64,000 nt of DNA from Hymenobacter siberiensis (GCF_018967845.1 NZ_JAHLZZ010000001.1:1426001-1490000), one strand, 5' to 3'; counted from the stretch's first letter, positions 15,814 through 24,868 are shown. Program-made: numbers and translations. Notes: generated by a model from the letters alone, not told the origin.

Positions 15814-17601
15814 TCAGCCCACGAAGCTCGGTTTATCCAACCGCTGAGCGATGCGGTAAGCCGCATTCACCAGCCCCACGTGGCTGTAAGCCTGCGGGAA
15901 ATTGCCCCACTGCGAGCCAGTTTTGGCGTCCACGTCCTCGCTCAGCAGGCCGAGGTGGTTGGCGTAGGACGTGAGGTGCTCAAACTCGCGGATGGCCTCG
16001 TCGAGGCGGCCGACGCAGGCCAGGGCCTCCACGTACCAGAAGGAACAGATGAGGAACGTGGTTTCGGGCGTGCCGAAATCGTCGGGGTGGCGGTAGCGGT
16101 AGAACAGGCCCTCGGGCGTCATTAGCTCCTTTTCCAGCTCGACGAGGTGGTTTTTGGCCTTTTCTGATGAAGGGTCGAGGTAGCCCATGGTGATGAGCTG
16201 AATGGTGCTGGCATCGAGGTGCGGCGAGCCGATGGCGTTGGTGTACACGCCGCGCTCGGCATTAAAGCACTCTTCCAGACGCGTTTGGGACTTCTCCATC
16301 AGGCCGGTGGCCCGGATTTCCATTTCGACATCGCCCAGACTTTGGGCCACGCGGCGGGCGGCGTGGCTGCCAGCCCAGTGGAAAAGGTAGGTGTAGCAGT
16401 GCTTCTGGGCAATGTGGCGGAACTCCCAGAGGCCGGCGTCGGGCTGGTCCATGGTGGTTTCGATGAGGCGCAGGCACTCCTCCACCAGGCCCAGCGGGGC
16501 CACGCGCTCGGGGTCGCGGAAGCGGCTATCCACGTACAGCGGCAGCAGCGCCACCAGCACCTGCCCGTACACGTCGTTCTGAATGTGCGTGTACGCATCG
16601 TTGCCGATGCGCACCGGCTGGTTGCCGAGGTAGCCGGCCAGCGGCAGTTCCGTTTCCGTCAGCTCCGAGGCCCCGCCGATGCCATACAGCGGCTGAAACT
16701 TATCCTTCACCTTGGTGCTGATATTGGCAATGAAGTGGAAATACCGCTCCAACTCCTCAAAGTGGCCGATGTTGTTGAAGGCCGTGAGGATGTAGTACGT
16801 GTCGCGCATCCAGCAGAAGCGGTAGTCCCAGTTACGGGTGCTGCCGGGGGCTTCGGGCAGGCTGGTGGTGCTGGCCGCAATCACGGCCCCGGTGTCTTCG
16901 TACTGATGGATTTTCAGGGCCAGGGCCGAGCGAATGACCTGCTCTTGGTGGAAGCTGCCGATACTGGTGCTCTTCACCCAGTCGCGCCAGTAGGCGGCGG
17001 TGGCCAGCAGAAACCGCTCGGCAGTGCTTTCCAGGGGAGCTTCCAAAGGCGCGCCGTAGGTGAGCACGAGGTACTTGGTTTCGTTCAGCACGAAATCTTC
17101 CTCGTCGAAAATGTAAGTGAGCGGGATATTGGTGGTGAGGCGGATTTCCTCTTCCAGACCCAGAAACGCGATGTGGTTAGAGCTGCGGCGGGGCGTGAGG
17201 GCGAGCTCGCCGTACTTGCCCACCGGCCGGCAGGCCACCCGGATACGGGGCGCGCCACTCAGCGGCTCCACCTTCCGGATAAACATCAGCGGCTTATAAT
17301 ACCGCTCATACTGCGGGAAGCGGGGCGCGAAGTCGGTGACGCGGTAGCGGCCGTCCTCGGTTTCGATTTCGGTACACAGCACGTTGGTGTTGGGCTGGTA
17401 ATACTGCCGGCCCGGCCCGGTAATGCCGGCGGCGGGCCGGATGCTGTACTCACCGCCCTTGTCCTCATCGAGCAGGCTGCCAAACACAAAGCTGCTGTCG
17501 AAGCGCGGCCAGCAAAGCCAGCGCACGGCCGTATCGGTGCCAATGAGGCCCAGAAAGGCGCAATTGCCAATCAGGCCCATGTCATAGGTATGTTTCGTCA
17601 T
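15814..17601 (-). CDS. GH15 family glycoside hydrolase (glucoamylase/trehalase-like)
   Basis: A 595-residue cytosolic GH15 protein. An N-terminal beta-rich domain (about 1-200) starting with MGLIGNCAFLGLIG is followed by the (alpha/alpha)6 barrel. Diagnostic stretches are NWDYRFCWMRD (about 255), DAGLWEFRHIAQKH (about 390, likely holding the general acid Glu) and FLICSFWYVEAL near the C-terminus. Proteins of this length and order are annotated as GH15 glucoamylase or trehalase; mycobacterial relatives hydrolyse trehalose. Together with the nearby otsA-otsB fusion, trehalose turnover is the best inference, but maltose, isomaltose or glucan cannot be excluded. It is transcribed as a single gene with its own terminator. 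Confidence 0.85.
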   Translation of the reverse strand: MTKHTYDMGLIGNCAFLGLIGTDTAVRWLCWPRFDSSFVFGSLLDEDKGGEYSIRPAAGITGPGRQYYQPNTNVLCTEIETEDGRYRVTDFAPRFPQYERYYKPLMFIRKVEPLSGAPRIRVACRPVGKYGELALTPRRSSNHIAFLGLEEEIRLTTNIPLTYIFDEEDFVLNETKYLVLTYGAPLEAPLESTAERFLLATAAYWRDWVKSTSIGSFHQEQVIRSALALKIHQYEDTGAVIAASTTSLPEAPGSTRNWDYRFCWMRDTYYILTAFNNIGHFEELERYFHFIANISTKVKDKFQPLYGIGGASELTETELPLAGYLGNQPVRIGNDAYTHIQNDVYGQVLVALLPLYVDSRFRDPERVAPLGLVEECLRLIETTMDQPDAGLWEFRHIAQKHCYTYLFHWAGSHAARRVAQSLGDVEMEIRATGLMEKSQTRLEECFNAERGVYTNAIGSPHLDASTIQLITMGYLDPSSEKAKNHLVELEKELMTPEGLFYRYRHPDDFGTPETTFLICSFWYVEALACVGRLDEAIREFEHLTSYANHLGLLSEDVDAKTGSQWGNFPQAYSHVGLVNAAYRIAQRLDKPSFVG

Positions 17602-17715
17602 CAGGTTGCGGAGTTGGTATGCGTGGGCCCCGCGGTGCGGGGCTAGTTCCTTATAGGGTACCCCGTTCGGGGGGCTGGGGTTGTGGTTGGAGCGCTGACC
17701 CGCGTGTAGCTCCGG

Positions 17716-17861
17716 TGCATTGCGCCGGTCCGACCGCCCTAGGCGGTCCGACCGGTTGCCGTTGGTATCGGTCGCACAACCGCTGGCGGCGTTCTGGCGG
17801 CAACCGGTCCGACCGCCCTAGGGCGGTCGGACCGGCGCAACGCGACTTTCTAAACAGCTTC
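17716..17861 (-). repeat. Palindromic element, B core, copy 3 (inverted, one end lost)
   Basis: B-type palindromes on both sides (GGTCCGACCGCCCTAGGCGG and GACCGCCCTAGGGCGGTCGG) enclose a loop of about 50 bases that is the reverse complement of the loop in the copy at 15597. The right end GACTTTCTAAACAGCTTC is a complete A-type terminus, while the left one is degraded. It ends ten bases before the stop of the next minus-strand gene. Confidence 0.8.
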
Positions 17862-17870
17862 GCTATATGG

Positions 17871-18752
17871 CTACACGGCGCCGCCCAGGCGGGCCAGCAC
17901 TTCGGCCGGCAATTCCAGGGTGCGCATGGGGAAGGGGATAACGATGCCGGCCGCGTCGAAGGCTCGCTTAATGCGCATAATGGCCTCGCTCTTGGCCCCC
18001 ACGTAGTCGACCTGCCGGCGGTACGGAATCCAGAAGCGCAGGCTGAACGTGATGGCGCTGTCGGCAAAGCCGGTGAACATTACCTGCGGCGGTTGCTCGG
18101 TGAGCAGCTCAGGGAAATCTTCCATCGCGGCCAGCACCACGGCGCGCACTTGGTCCAGGTCGGAGCGGTAGGCCACGCCGCACTCCACGTCCACGCGGCG
18201 GCGGGTGGTGACGCTGTAGTTGGTCACGGCGCTTTCGAACACCTTGCGGTTGGGCATACGCACCAGCTCGCCGGTTACCTGGCGCAGGTCGAGCGTGCGC
18301 AGGTTGATGCACTCGATGGTGCCAAAAAAGGCATCGGTCTGAATCACGTCGCCCACCGTGAAAGGGCGCTGCACGGCGATGATGATGCCGCTGATGAAGT
18401 TGGCCGCAATGTCCTGAAACGCAAAGCCCAGCGCCAGGCCAATAATCCCCACGCCGGCCAGCAGCGACGTTACCGTTTTATCGAGCCCCAGCACTTCGAG
18501 CCCGAAAAAGATACCCACCAGCAGCACCGCCACATACGCCAGCGTGCTGATGAGGCTATGCAGCGTGACAGCCCCCGGCGACATCCGGGGCAGCACGCTG
18601 GCCAGTGCCCGCCGCGTGAGCCGGGCGGCAAATACCGTGGCCGTGAGGACCAGTATAGTAATGAACAGGTTGGGCAGCAGTAGGATAAACTGCTCCACCC
18701 AGCTCATAACCTTGTTGGAAAGCAAATTAAAGGTGCGGTGAATCTCAAGCAT
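17871..18752 (-). CDS. MscS-type mechanosensitive ion channel, copy 1
   Basis: A 293-residue small-conductance mechanosensitive channel. Three membrane segments lie in the first ~130 residues; the pore helix and following beta domain contain VGIIGLALGFAFQDIAANFI, then GDVIQTDAFFGTIE and the LVRMPNRKVFESAVTNYS loop typical of MscS. The C-terminal cytoplasmic domain has VDVECGVAYRSDLDQV. It should open on hypo-osmotic shock to release small solutes. The ATG at 18752 is preferred since the preceding LEIHRTFNLLSNKV helix fits; a second ATG (18707) would shorten it by 15 residues. It is the first of three MscS paralogues on this strand. Confidence 0.9.
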   Translation of the reverse strand: MLEIHRTFNLLSNKVMSWVEQFILLLPNLFITILVLTATVFAARLTRRALASVLPRMSPGAVTLHSLISTLAYVAVLLVGIFFGLEVLGLDKTVTSLLAGVGIIGLALGFAFQDIAANFISGIIIAVQRPFTVGDVIQTDAFFGTIECINLRTLDLRQVTGELVRMPNRKVFESAVTNYSVTTRRRVDVECGVAYRSDLDQVRAVVLAAMEDFPELLTEQPPQVMFTGFADSAITFSLRFWIPYRRQVDYVGAKSEAIMRIKRAFDAAGIVIPFPMRTLELPAEVLARLGGAV

Positions 18753-18855
18753 GCAGTAAAAATAGAAGTGTAGGGTACCCGTTGATACGTGGCCGCGCTC
18801 GGCCCCGGTTTATTCGGGTCGCATCGGCGGGCCTGTTGCGGGTAGGGGGCAGGCT

Positions 18856-19846
18856 TCAGCCGGCAGCTTTTCCCGCTTGCTCCGGTGGCGCGGCGGCATC
18901 GGAGGCGGCTTGCTGTTCCTGCTGCGCGGCGGCCCACGACTGGGGCACGTCGCCTTTACCGGCGGGCCAGCCTTCGCGCTGGCTTTTGCGGTCGCCGTCG
19001 GTGGCTTCGGTCTGGTCGTGCCACAGAATTTGCTGGGTGGGGAAGGGCAGGTCGATGCCGTGGGCGGTGAGCGTGTTTTTGATGGCTTCCAACACCCGGT
19101 CCTGCGCGCCCATAATGTCGGCGCGGCGCGGCGGGTTAATCCACCAGCGGGCGCGGATGTTGACGCTGCTGCCGGCCAAATCCACTGCCAGCGCCTCGGG
19201 GACGGGGTCGGCCAGCACGCTATCCACGTCCTTCATGGCCTCCATAATAGAGCTGGCGGGTCTTGTCGATATCGTCGCCGTAGCCAATGCCGATGTCATA
19301 TTGCAGGCGGCGCTTGTCGTAGGCCGTGTTCACCGTTACGGCGTTGATAAACAGCTCGGCGTTGGGAATAACCACCCGCCGGCCGTCGTAAGTTTTGATG
19401 GTGGTGGCTCGCGTCTGAATCGTTTCGACCGTGCCCTCAAAGTCCTTGTACTTAATCTGGTCATCGATTCGGAAGGGCTCGGTAACCAGCGGCAGCACCC
19501 CAGCCAGGAAGTTCTGAAAAATGTCCTTGAAGGCAAAGTCGATGGCCACGCCCCCCACGCCCAGCGCGCTGATAAGGCTGGCCGGCGTGAAGCTGGGCAC
19601 CATGATGGTAACCGTAACCAGGATGCCCAGCAGCAACGTGGCCACGTAGGATAACTGGCTCTGCAGCAGCTTCAGGCTTTGGCTTTGGCCCCGGTTCTGC
19701 ACCAGCCGCTCGACCAGTGCTTTCACCCCGCGGACAATGAGAATAAACACCACGAACACCACCAGCCCAAAGAGCAGGTTGGGCAGTAGGGCCATGAAAT
19801 TGCGGCCCATCTGGTTGATTTTCTGCCAGGCGATGGAAAAGTCCAT
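18856..19846 (-). pseudogene. MscS-type mechanosensitive channel, copy 2, with single-base frameshift
   Basis: From ATG 19846 (MDFSIAWQKINQMGRNFMAL) the frame reads three membrane segments, ALGVGGVAIDFAFKDIFQNF, the beta domain and YDGRRVVIPNAELFINAV, up to GYGDDIDKTRQL near 19250. There the frame breaks: one surplus base around 19246-19250 (CTCTATTATG on the coding strand) moves the rest (IMEAMKDVDSVLADPV... WWINPPRR...) into another frame that ends at 18856 with a Gln/Ala-rich tail. Removing one T restores a protein of about 329 residues. Either a recent inactivation or a sequencing error; the flanking coding sequence looks unspoiled. Its start lies 76 bases after the stop of the small lipoprotein gene upstream. 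Confidence 0.8.
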
Positions 19847-19922
19847 GTAGCTAAATAAGGAGGTGCAGGGAAACAGCGAAGTGCGGAAAATATTTCTGCG
19901 CCAGCCGCAGTAGCGCGGGCCG

Positions 19923-20204
19923 TTAGGGAGTAGCCTGTACTTCTTTTTTGATGCCTTCCAGGTTCTGCTTCGACCCTTCCAGCTGCTGCTCGATGGCGGT
20001 GAGCTTATTTTTCTCGGTTTCGATAACGGCCTTTTGCTGGGCAATCTGGGTGGTTAGCTCCTGCACTTTGCGGGCTTGCTCGGCCACGGCGGGGTTGGCG
20101 GAGTTCAGGTCGGCCGCCACGGGTGCTTCGGTTCCCGATTGGCAGCCCGCCAAGGCCAGGGCGCCGACCAGGAGTAAGATGCTGGAAAAAGAAGAGGTGC
20201 TCAT
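19923..20204 (-). CDS. Small coiled-coil lipoprotein
   Basis: A 93-residue precursor, MSTSSFSSILLLVGALALAGC, with lipobox LAGC (Cys21). After a short linker (ADLNSANPAVAEQARKVQEL) comes a heptad-rich helix to the C-terminus (TTQIAQQKAVIETEKNKLTA...), predicted to form a coiled coil, as in Lpp-like or periplasmic spacer lipoproteins. No function is known. Two decayed paralogues occur at 21503-21842 and 26350-26451, so this family has been duplicated locally. It precedes the frameshifted MscS gene on the same strand by 76 bases. Confidence 0.75.
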   Translation of the reverse strand: MSTSSFSSILLLVGALALAGCQSGTEAPVAADLNSANPAVAEQARKVQELTTQIAQQKAVIETEKNKLTAIEQQLEGSKQNLEGIKKEVQATP

Positions 20205-20262
20205 CGGTTGGGTGCGTTAGAAGGTTGAGTAAATATAACGTGATGCTTATCAGTGAAAAGGC

Positions 20263-21258
20263 TTATCGGTCAGGCAGCGCCAGCTCGATGTACAAAGGGA
20301 AATGGTCGGAGCCCACATCAGGCAGGCGCTTCAGCTCCACTACCTGAAACGGCTCACTGACAAAAAAGTGGTCGAGCGGCCAGCGGGCCAGCGTCGAGCG
20401 GGCATCAAACGTGTTGTAGAGGCCGCGTCCGAGGCGCACGTCGTGCAGCTCGCCCTCGCGGGTGAGCTGATGAATGGTACCCGACCAGCTCACGTCGTTG
20501 AAGTCGCCGGCCACGATGGTGGGGCGCTCATTCTGCCGCACCGCATCGGTTACCTTCTGCAATGCCTTCCCGCGCAGGCCCACGCCGTCGGGGTAGGTAT
20601 CGGGGATGGGTGGCGTGGGGTGAATGCCAAAAAACGTGACCTGTCGGCCATCGGACAGCCGCAGCCGCGTGCGAATGGACGGCACGCCGTGCTGGAGCAG
20701 GTTTTGCACCTGCGTATGGGCCAGCGGCAGGCGCGAGTAGAGTATCATGCCGTAGGCATTATCGCGGGGCAGTTCTACGCGGTAGGGGTAGGCGGGTTGC
20801 AGGGGGCGCAGGGCCCGTGCCCACCAGGCATCGGGTTCCAGGGCCAGCAGCACATCGGGCTGCACGGCCTGCACCAGCTGCCGTAGGCGCTCGTCCTGCC
20901 GGTTTTTCATCAACACGTTGATTATCAAAATGCGAATCCGAGTGCTGGCTCCGGCCGGGGCATTGGGCACCTCTTTGGGGGCAAAGGGCAGGTAGGGCCA
21001 CAGAAAAAAGACCTGCACGCCAATGCCTGCTCCCAGGCCGATAAGCAGCCCCTGCCGCACCCGCCAGTGCGCTGGCCAGCGCAGTGCCAGCCACCCCAGC
21101 AGCAGTGCCGTCAGCACCACCAGCGTCTGGAATCGGGGGAAGCCCAGCATCTGCACCCACCATTCACTCGACGGCACCACCGAAACCAACGTCAGCAGCA
21201 GTGCCAGGGCGCTCAGCATGGCCAGCAGGTAGCGGAATCCGGTCAGCAAGTGCCTCAT
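20263..21258 (-). CDS. Endonuclease/exonuclease/phosphatase family membrane protein
   Basis: A 331-residue protein with three hydrophobic segments in the first 90 residues (about 8-28, 42-60 and 70-90) and a C-terminal EEP domain. Metal and catalytic motifs are in order: IINVLMKN (Asn), LLALEPD (Glu), FFGIHPTPP (His), AGDFND (Asp, Asn) and DVGSDHFPL (Asp-His pair). The catalytic domain is expected in the periplasm. Membrane-linked EEP proteins like this are common in Bacteroidota; the substrate (nucleic acid, phospholipid or inositol-phosphate-like) is not known. It shares the minus-strand block with the MscS and lipoprotein genes. Confidence 0.85.
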   Translation of the reverse strand: MRHLLTGFRYLLAMLSALALLLTLVSVVPSSEWWVQMLGFPRFQTLVVLTALLLGWLALRWPAHWRVRQGLLIGLGAGIGVQVFFLWPYLPFAPKEVPNAPAGASTRIRILIINVLMKNRQDERLRQLVQAVQPDVLLALEPDAWWARALRPLQPAYPYRVELPRDNAYGMILYSRLPLAHTQVQNLLQHGVPSIRTRLRLSDGRQVTFFGIHPTPPIPDTYPDGVGLRGKALQKVTDAVRQNERPTIVAGDFNDVSWSGTIHQLTREGELHDVRLGRGLYNTFDARSTLARWPLDHFFVSEPFQVVELKRLPDVGSDHFPLYIELALPDR

Positions 21259-21284
21259 GGATAATGTTTTGGATGTAAGTTAAT

Positions 21285-21427
21285 GAAGCTATTTAGAAAG
21301 TCCCCGAACGGTCATGCAGCGCGCAGCATCTTGCTCGCATCGTCAGGCCCGTTCAACGATGCGAGCAAGATGCTTCGCTGCGCGCTGCATGACCGTTTGA
21401 GTACCTTGTGACTTTCTAAACAACTCC
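21285..21427 (+). repeat. Palindromic element, A type, copy 4 (nested core)
   Basis: Ends GAAGCTATTTAGAAAGTC and GACTTTCTAAACAACTCC; core CGAACGGTCATGCAGCGCGC, with an inner palindrome CATCTTGCTCGCATCG, nearly identical to the copy at 12320 but several bases shorter. It lies 26 bases upstream of the EEP gene start. Confidence 0.8.
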
Positions 21428-21502
21428 AATGGGTATCCATTATCAAGAATGCTTATTTCCTGGCAACTGGCCACTCTATAACCGACAATCGATACCCGCC
21501 CG

Positions 21503-21842
21503 CTACTGGGTTTTGGCCTGCGTTTTCACGCCTTTTAGGTTCTGTTTGGCACCGTCGAGCTGGCTTTTCAGGGCATCGAGTCACTTCTTATCGACATCGG
21601 CTTCCTCTTTCTGTTTATCGACGGCTCGTTCCCGGTCTTTCACGGCGTCTTTCTGGTCGCTGTAGGCTTTCTCCTGCGCATCTACCTGCTGCTGGAGGTC
21701 ACCCACCTTTTGGGCCTGCAGGACCACGGCGGGATTCGTCGATTTGAGGTCGTCGCTGGCCGAATGGCCCAGCGAATAGCCGCTCCCGGCAAGGCTAAGC
21801 CAGGGCAAATAAGCAGCTGAAGCCTGTGGGAAAATGCTTCAT
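21503..21842 (-). pseudogene. Decayed paralogue of the small coiled-coil lipoprotein
   Basis: Read on the minus strand: a signal-like start MKHFPTGFSCLFALA at 21842, then a frameshift near 21805 into LAGSGYSLGHSASDDLKSTN, where the lipobox Cys is replaced by Ser. The coiled-coil part (QKVGDLQQQVDAQEKAYSDQ...) follows, an in-frame TGA at 21581-21583, and then the rest of the homologous helix (LDALKSQLDGAKQNLKGVKT) to a TAG at 21503. Three lesions (frameshift, lost lipidation Cys, nonsense codon) make it a pseudogene. Similarity to the intact copy is clear in DLKSTNPAVVLQAQKV versus DLNSANPAVAEQARKV. Confidence 0.8.
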
Positions 21843-21972
21843 AGTGTGAGGGGTTATTTTTTGAGAATGAGAATAGAAGCCTGTATGACTCTTTAGCTTT
21901 ACGCGGTTGGGGCCGGCAAGTTCGTTTCGGCGCCCGTAGGGGTACATCCCTGGCCCATTTGCGACGTTGCGC

Positions 21973-23385
21973 CTACCTGCGGCGCGACGATTTCCGGCGG
22001 GTTGGGGACGGTCGGGGGGGCGGGGCGTTCTGCGGCTCAACGAGCAGGCGCACGTGCTGGCGGTTGCCGGCCCGCAGGCTCAGCCAGGCGGCCAGGCGGC
22101 GCTCCTCGGCGGTGGGCAGCGGGCGGCGGGTGCGCACGGCTACCAGCACGGTGGTATCGGCCCGCAGCGAGTCGGCGGCGGGGCGCACCAGGCGGCTCAG
22201 GCCCAGCTGGCGCACGGCGGGGTGCTCTATCTGCACTTCGCGCAGCAGCGAAACCGCGCCGGGCAGGCCAACGGCGGCGCTATCGGGGTTGGATAGCAGC
22301 TTTTGGAGCTGGGCCAAACGGGTTTCGTAGCCCACCAGGGTTTGCTCCTGGCGGCTGCGCACGTCTTCGAGCACACTGCTGCGCAGAGCCTGCGTGTCGG
22401 TCGAGTCGAGGCGGGCCAAGCCCTGGCGCACGGTGAGGCCAGCACCGGCCAGGCGGTAGCTATTGAGTTGCGTGCGGGCCTTTTGCAGCTGCGCCGCCGT
22501 GAGCCGCTGGCCGGCCAGCAGCACGTTGATGGTGTGCGCCCGGGGCTTGATGCGGCTGGTGACGACGTAGGTGCCGGGCAGGTTCAGCTGCTCGTCTACG
22601 AAGCGCTGGGCGTTGTGCGTAAAGGTGCCGTCGCGCACGATGCCCACGGCCAGGTACACGCTGGGCGCGGCCGTGAGCAGCGCCACCGCCCAAATGCCCA
22701 GCTGCACCCGCCGCGCCCGCTTCACGCTCACGAAGGTGTGCTTGGGCAGCGGCAGCACCCGGCACACCAGAAACGTGGCCAGGGCAATGAACACGCAGTT
22801 GATGGAAAATAAATACAGCGCTCCAAACAGAAACGACCAGTGCGCCGTGGCCAGCCCGTAGCCGGCCGTGCACAGCGGCGGCATCAGGGCCGTGGCAATG
22901 GCCACCCCGGGGATGGCGTTGGTGTGGCCCTTGCGGGTGAGGGCCACGGCTCCGGCCGCCCCGCCAAACAGGGCAATGAGCACGTCCCAGGTGGTGGGCA
23001 CGGTGCGCGACAGTAGCTCGGAGCCGGCATCGGTGAGGGGCGTGAGGCGGAAATACAGGGCCGAAACCAGCAGGCTGAACGTCGAGGCCGTGAACAGGCT
23101 TTTGAGCCCGCGCTGAATCAGGTTCAGCTCCAGCGTGGCCGCCCCGTAGCCGATGCCCACGATGGGGCCCATCAGCGGCGAAATCAGCATGGCCCCGATG
23201 ATAACGGCTGTCGAATTCACGTTCAGCCCCACTGATGCCACCAGAATGGCGAAAATCAAGACCCACAGATTGGTGCCCCGAAACGCAATTCCGGCCTCTA
23301 CGTCCGCCTGAATCTCGGTCGGCTCGGCCATGTCATCGGTGAGCAGAAAGCGAATATGCAGAAAGCGAAGCAGGACGTCAAACAT
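21973..23385 (-). CDS. DUF389 (TIGR00341-like) membrane protein
   Basis: About 470 residues from the ATG at 23385 (MFDVLLRFLHIRFLLTDD); an in-frame ATG at 23412 adds nine residues without support. The hallmark GTNLWVLIFAILVASVGLNV and STAVIIGAMLISPLMGPIVG identifies DUF389. About six membrane segments occupy residues 30-240, with GVAIATALMPPLCTAGYGLA late in the membrane part. The C-terminal 230 residues are soluble with a coiled-coil stretch (VRSRQEQTLVGYETRLAQL). Function is unproven; the family often occurs beside ion transporters. It is flanked by MscS and antiporter genes on the same strand. Confidence 0.88.
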   Translation of the reverse strand: MFDVLLRFLHIRFLLTDDMAEPTEIQADVEAGIAFRGTNLWVLIFAILVASVGLNVNSTAVIIGAMLISPLMGPIVGIGYGAATLELNLIQRGLKSLFTASTFSLLVSALYFRLTPLTDAGSELLSRTVPTTWDVLIALFGGAAGAVALTRKGHTNAIPGVAIATALMPPLCTAGYGLATAHWSFLFGALYLFSINCVFIALATFLVCRVLPLPKHTFVSVKRARRVQLGIWAVALLTAAPSVYLAVGIVRDGTFTHNAQRFVDEQLNLPGTYVVTSRIKPRAHTINVLLAGQRLTAAQLQKARTQLNSYRLAGAGLTVRQGLARLDSTDTQALRSSVLEDVRSRQEQTLVGYETRLAQLQKLLSNPDSAAVGLPGAVSLLREVQIEHPAVRQLGLSRLVRPAADSLRADTTVLVAVRTRRPLPTAEERRLAAWLSLRAGNRQHVRLLVEPQNAPPPRPSPTRRKSSRRR

Positions 23386-23430
23386 GCGGCAAGATAGGCG
23401 CGGGAGCCGCACCGGAGGGTAGGGGCATAT

Positions 23431-24279
23431 TTAAGCAGCGGGCGGGCCGGCCGGGGCCTGGTCTATTATCCGTACGCGTAGCTCGGGCAGGTTTTTGGGG
23501 AATTGCATCTCCACAATGTCGGCGGGCAGCGACACATTGTCGGCGGCCATGAGTACGGTTTTCACGCGGTTCATCACGCGCGAGCGCAGCTCCAGCACGC
23601 CGCGTCGGTATTCTTCCGATTCCGTCCAGAAAAACACTTTCAGGTTTACGGTGCTGGTAGCCAGCTCGTGCACGATAATAAAGGGCTCATGCGGAATCGT
23701 CTGAAGCACTTCGTCCTCCTGCCGCAGCTGGCCGCTGATGGCTTCTATCACGGTGGGCACGTCGGCATCGTAGTCGATGCCGACCAGGAAGTTCTGCCGA
23801 ATGAAACCGTCGCGGGTGAAGTTCGTGACCGATTCTTTCAGCAGCACCGAATTGGGCACGTAAATATCCTTGCCGTCGTAGGTTTTGATGCGCGTCGTGC
23901 GCAGGTTCAGCTCCATCACCCGGCCCATGTGGTCCTTCACCTGAATGCTGTCGTTGACGTTGAAGGGCCGGTTGAACGCCAGAATGACGCCGGCTAGGAA
24001 GTTCTCCGCAATGTCCTTAAAAGCGAAGCCAACCAGGAATGCCGACAAGCCCAGCCCGCCCAGCAGCCCGCCCACCACGCCCGAAAACCCGATGATTTGC
24101 AGGGCCAGCAGTAGCCCGCTCAGCACCAGCAGCCAGCGCCCCACTTGGGTGAGGAAGTTGGTGAGCAGTGGGTCGGCCGAATGAGCCGCGAGCCTGGCCG
24201 TAAGGAAGCTGCGCAGCCGGCTCGAAGCCAGCCACGTCACGGCCAGCAGCACCGCCGCCATCACCAGGCGCGGCAGCAC
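23431..24279 (-). CDS. MscS-type mechanosensitive ion channel, copy 3
   Basis: A 282-residue MscS channel. The pore region reads LGLSAFLVGFAFKDIAENFL, followed by NDSIQVKDHMGRVMELNL, TRIKTYDGKDIYVPNSVL and a C-terminal cytoplasmic domain ending LRVRIIDQAPAGPPAA. Only about two and a half membrane segments are covered from ATG 24279. The same frame stays open upstream to about 24362 (VASILAEFTTVFHTYWTQFL), typical of the N-terminus of this family but without an ATG, so a non-ATG start (for example GTG 24297) is possible. Its stop lies 45 bases before the DUF389 start, so the two are probably co-transcribed. Confidence 0.85.
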   Translation of the reverse strand: MLPRLVMAAVLLAVTWLASSRLRSFLTARLAAHSADPLLTNFLTQVGRWLLVLSGLLLALQIIGFSGVVGGLLGGLGLSAFLVGFAFKDIAENFLAGVILAFNRPFNVNDSIQVKDHMGRVMELNLRTTRIKTYDGKDIYVPNSVLLKESVTNFTRDGFIRQNFLVGIDYDADVPTVIEAISGQLRQEDEVLQTIPHEPFIIVHELATSTVNLKVFFWTESEEYRRGVLELRSRVMNRVKTVLMAADNVSLPADIVEMQFPKNLPELRVRIIDQAPAGPPAA

Positions 24280-24408
24280 AAACAGAAACTGCGTCCAGTA
24301 AGTATGGAATACAGTGGTAAATTCCGCTAGTATAGATGCAACTGATTGAGGGAGTGGGGCTCGTTAAAATCTAGGAAAATCAACGGGAACAACATGCTCA
24401 TCGGGTGC

Positions 24409-24828
24409 CTAAACGGCCTTATCCGCTCGCAGCCATTCTGTGGCGGGCGGAATCTCCTCAAAAAAGGCCGTGGTGACTGCCCGGCGCATCTGCGCGGCCA
24501 TGGTGGGCGTGTGCAGGCGGGTTTCGGGCGTGAGGGTGGGCACCACGGCGTAGCGCTCAAGGGCGGTGTCTTCCAGCACGGCCGGCAGCCAGGTATTCAG
24601 CAGCCAGTCGCGGTCGGCGGGGTCGGGGGCGGCGGGCATGGCGCGGTGGTCGGCCAGGAGGCCGCGCAGCGGGTAGCGGCGCAGCAGGTTGTGGGCATGC
24701 GTGTAAAGGGCCCGAAACTCGAGGCTCGTCATGGACGTGCCCGACCAGTGCAGGTGCACGTAGCCGTCTTCAGGGGAGAAATCGACCGAGCCAACGGCGT
24801 TGGCAAAATAATTTTGGGTGGGGAGCAT
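24409..24828 (-). CDS. Hypothetical protein, possibly STAS/SpoIIAA-like
   Basis: A 139-residue soluble protein, MLPTQNYFANAVGSVDFSPE, with a central alternating hydrophobic pattern (GYVHLHWSGTSMTSLEFRAL, then LLRRYPLRGLLADHRAMPA) that resembles the strand-helix-strand layout of SpoIIAA-like STAS domains. This is only a fold-level impression; no diagnostic motif is present. Codon usage matches neighbours. It lies 40 bases beyond the stop of the antiporter gene on the same strand, so it is probably in that transcript. Confidence 0.55.
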   Translation of the reverse strand: MLPTQNYFANAVGSVDFSPEDGYVHLHWSGTSMTSLEFRALYTHAHNLLRRYPLRGLLADHRAMPAAPDPADRDWLLNTWLPAVLEDTALERYAVVPTLTPETRLHTPTMAAQMRRAVTTAFFEEIPPATEWLRADKAV

Positions 24829-24868
24829 TATAAAGGGGACAAAAACAAACGCGGGCCCGGTGGCCCGG

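Noticed and set aside
19847..20044. N-terminal extension of the second MscS gene to 20044
   Set aside because: It would overlap the small lipoprotein gene in another frame and reads as basic, Ser-rich text without MscS similarity; ATG 19846 starts a normal MscS N-terminus.
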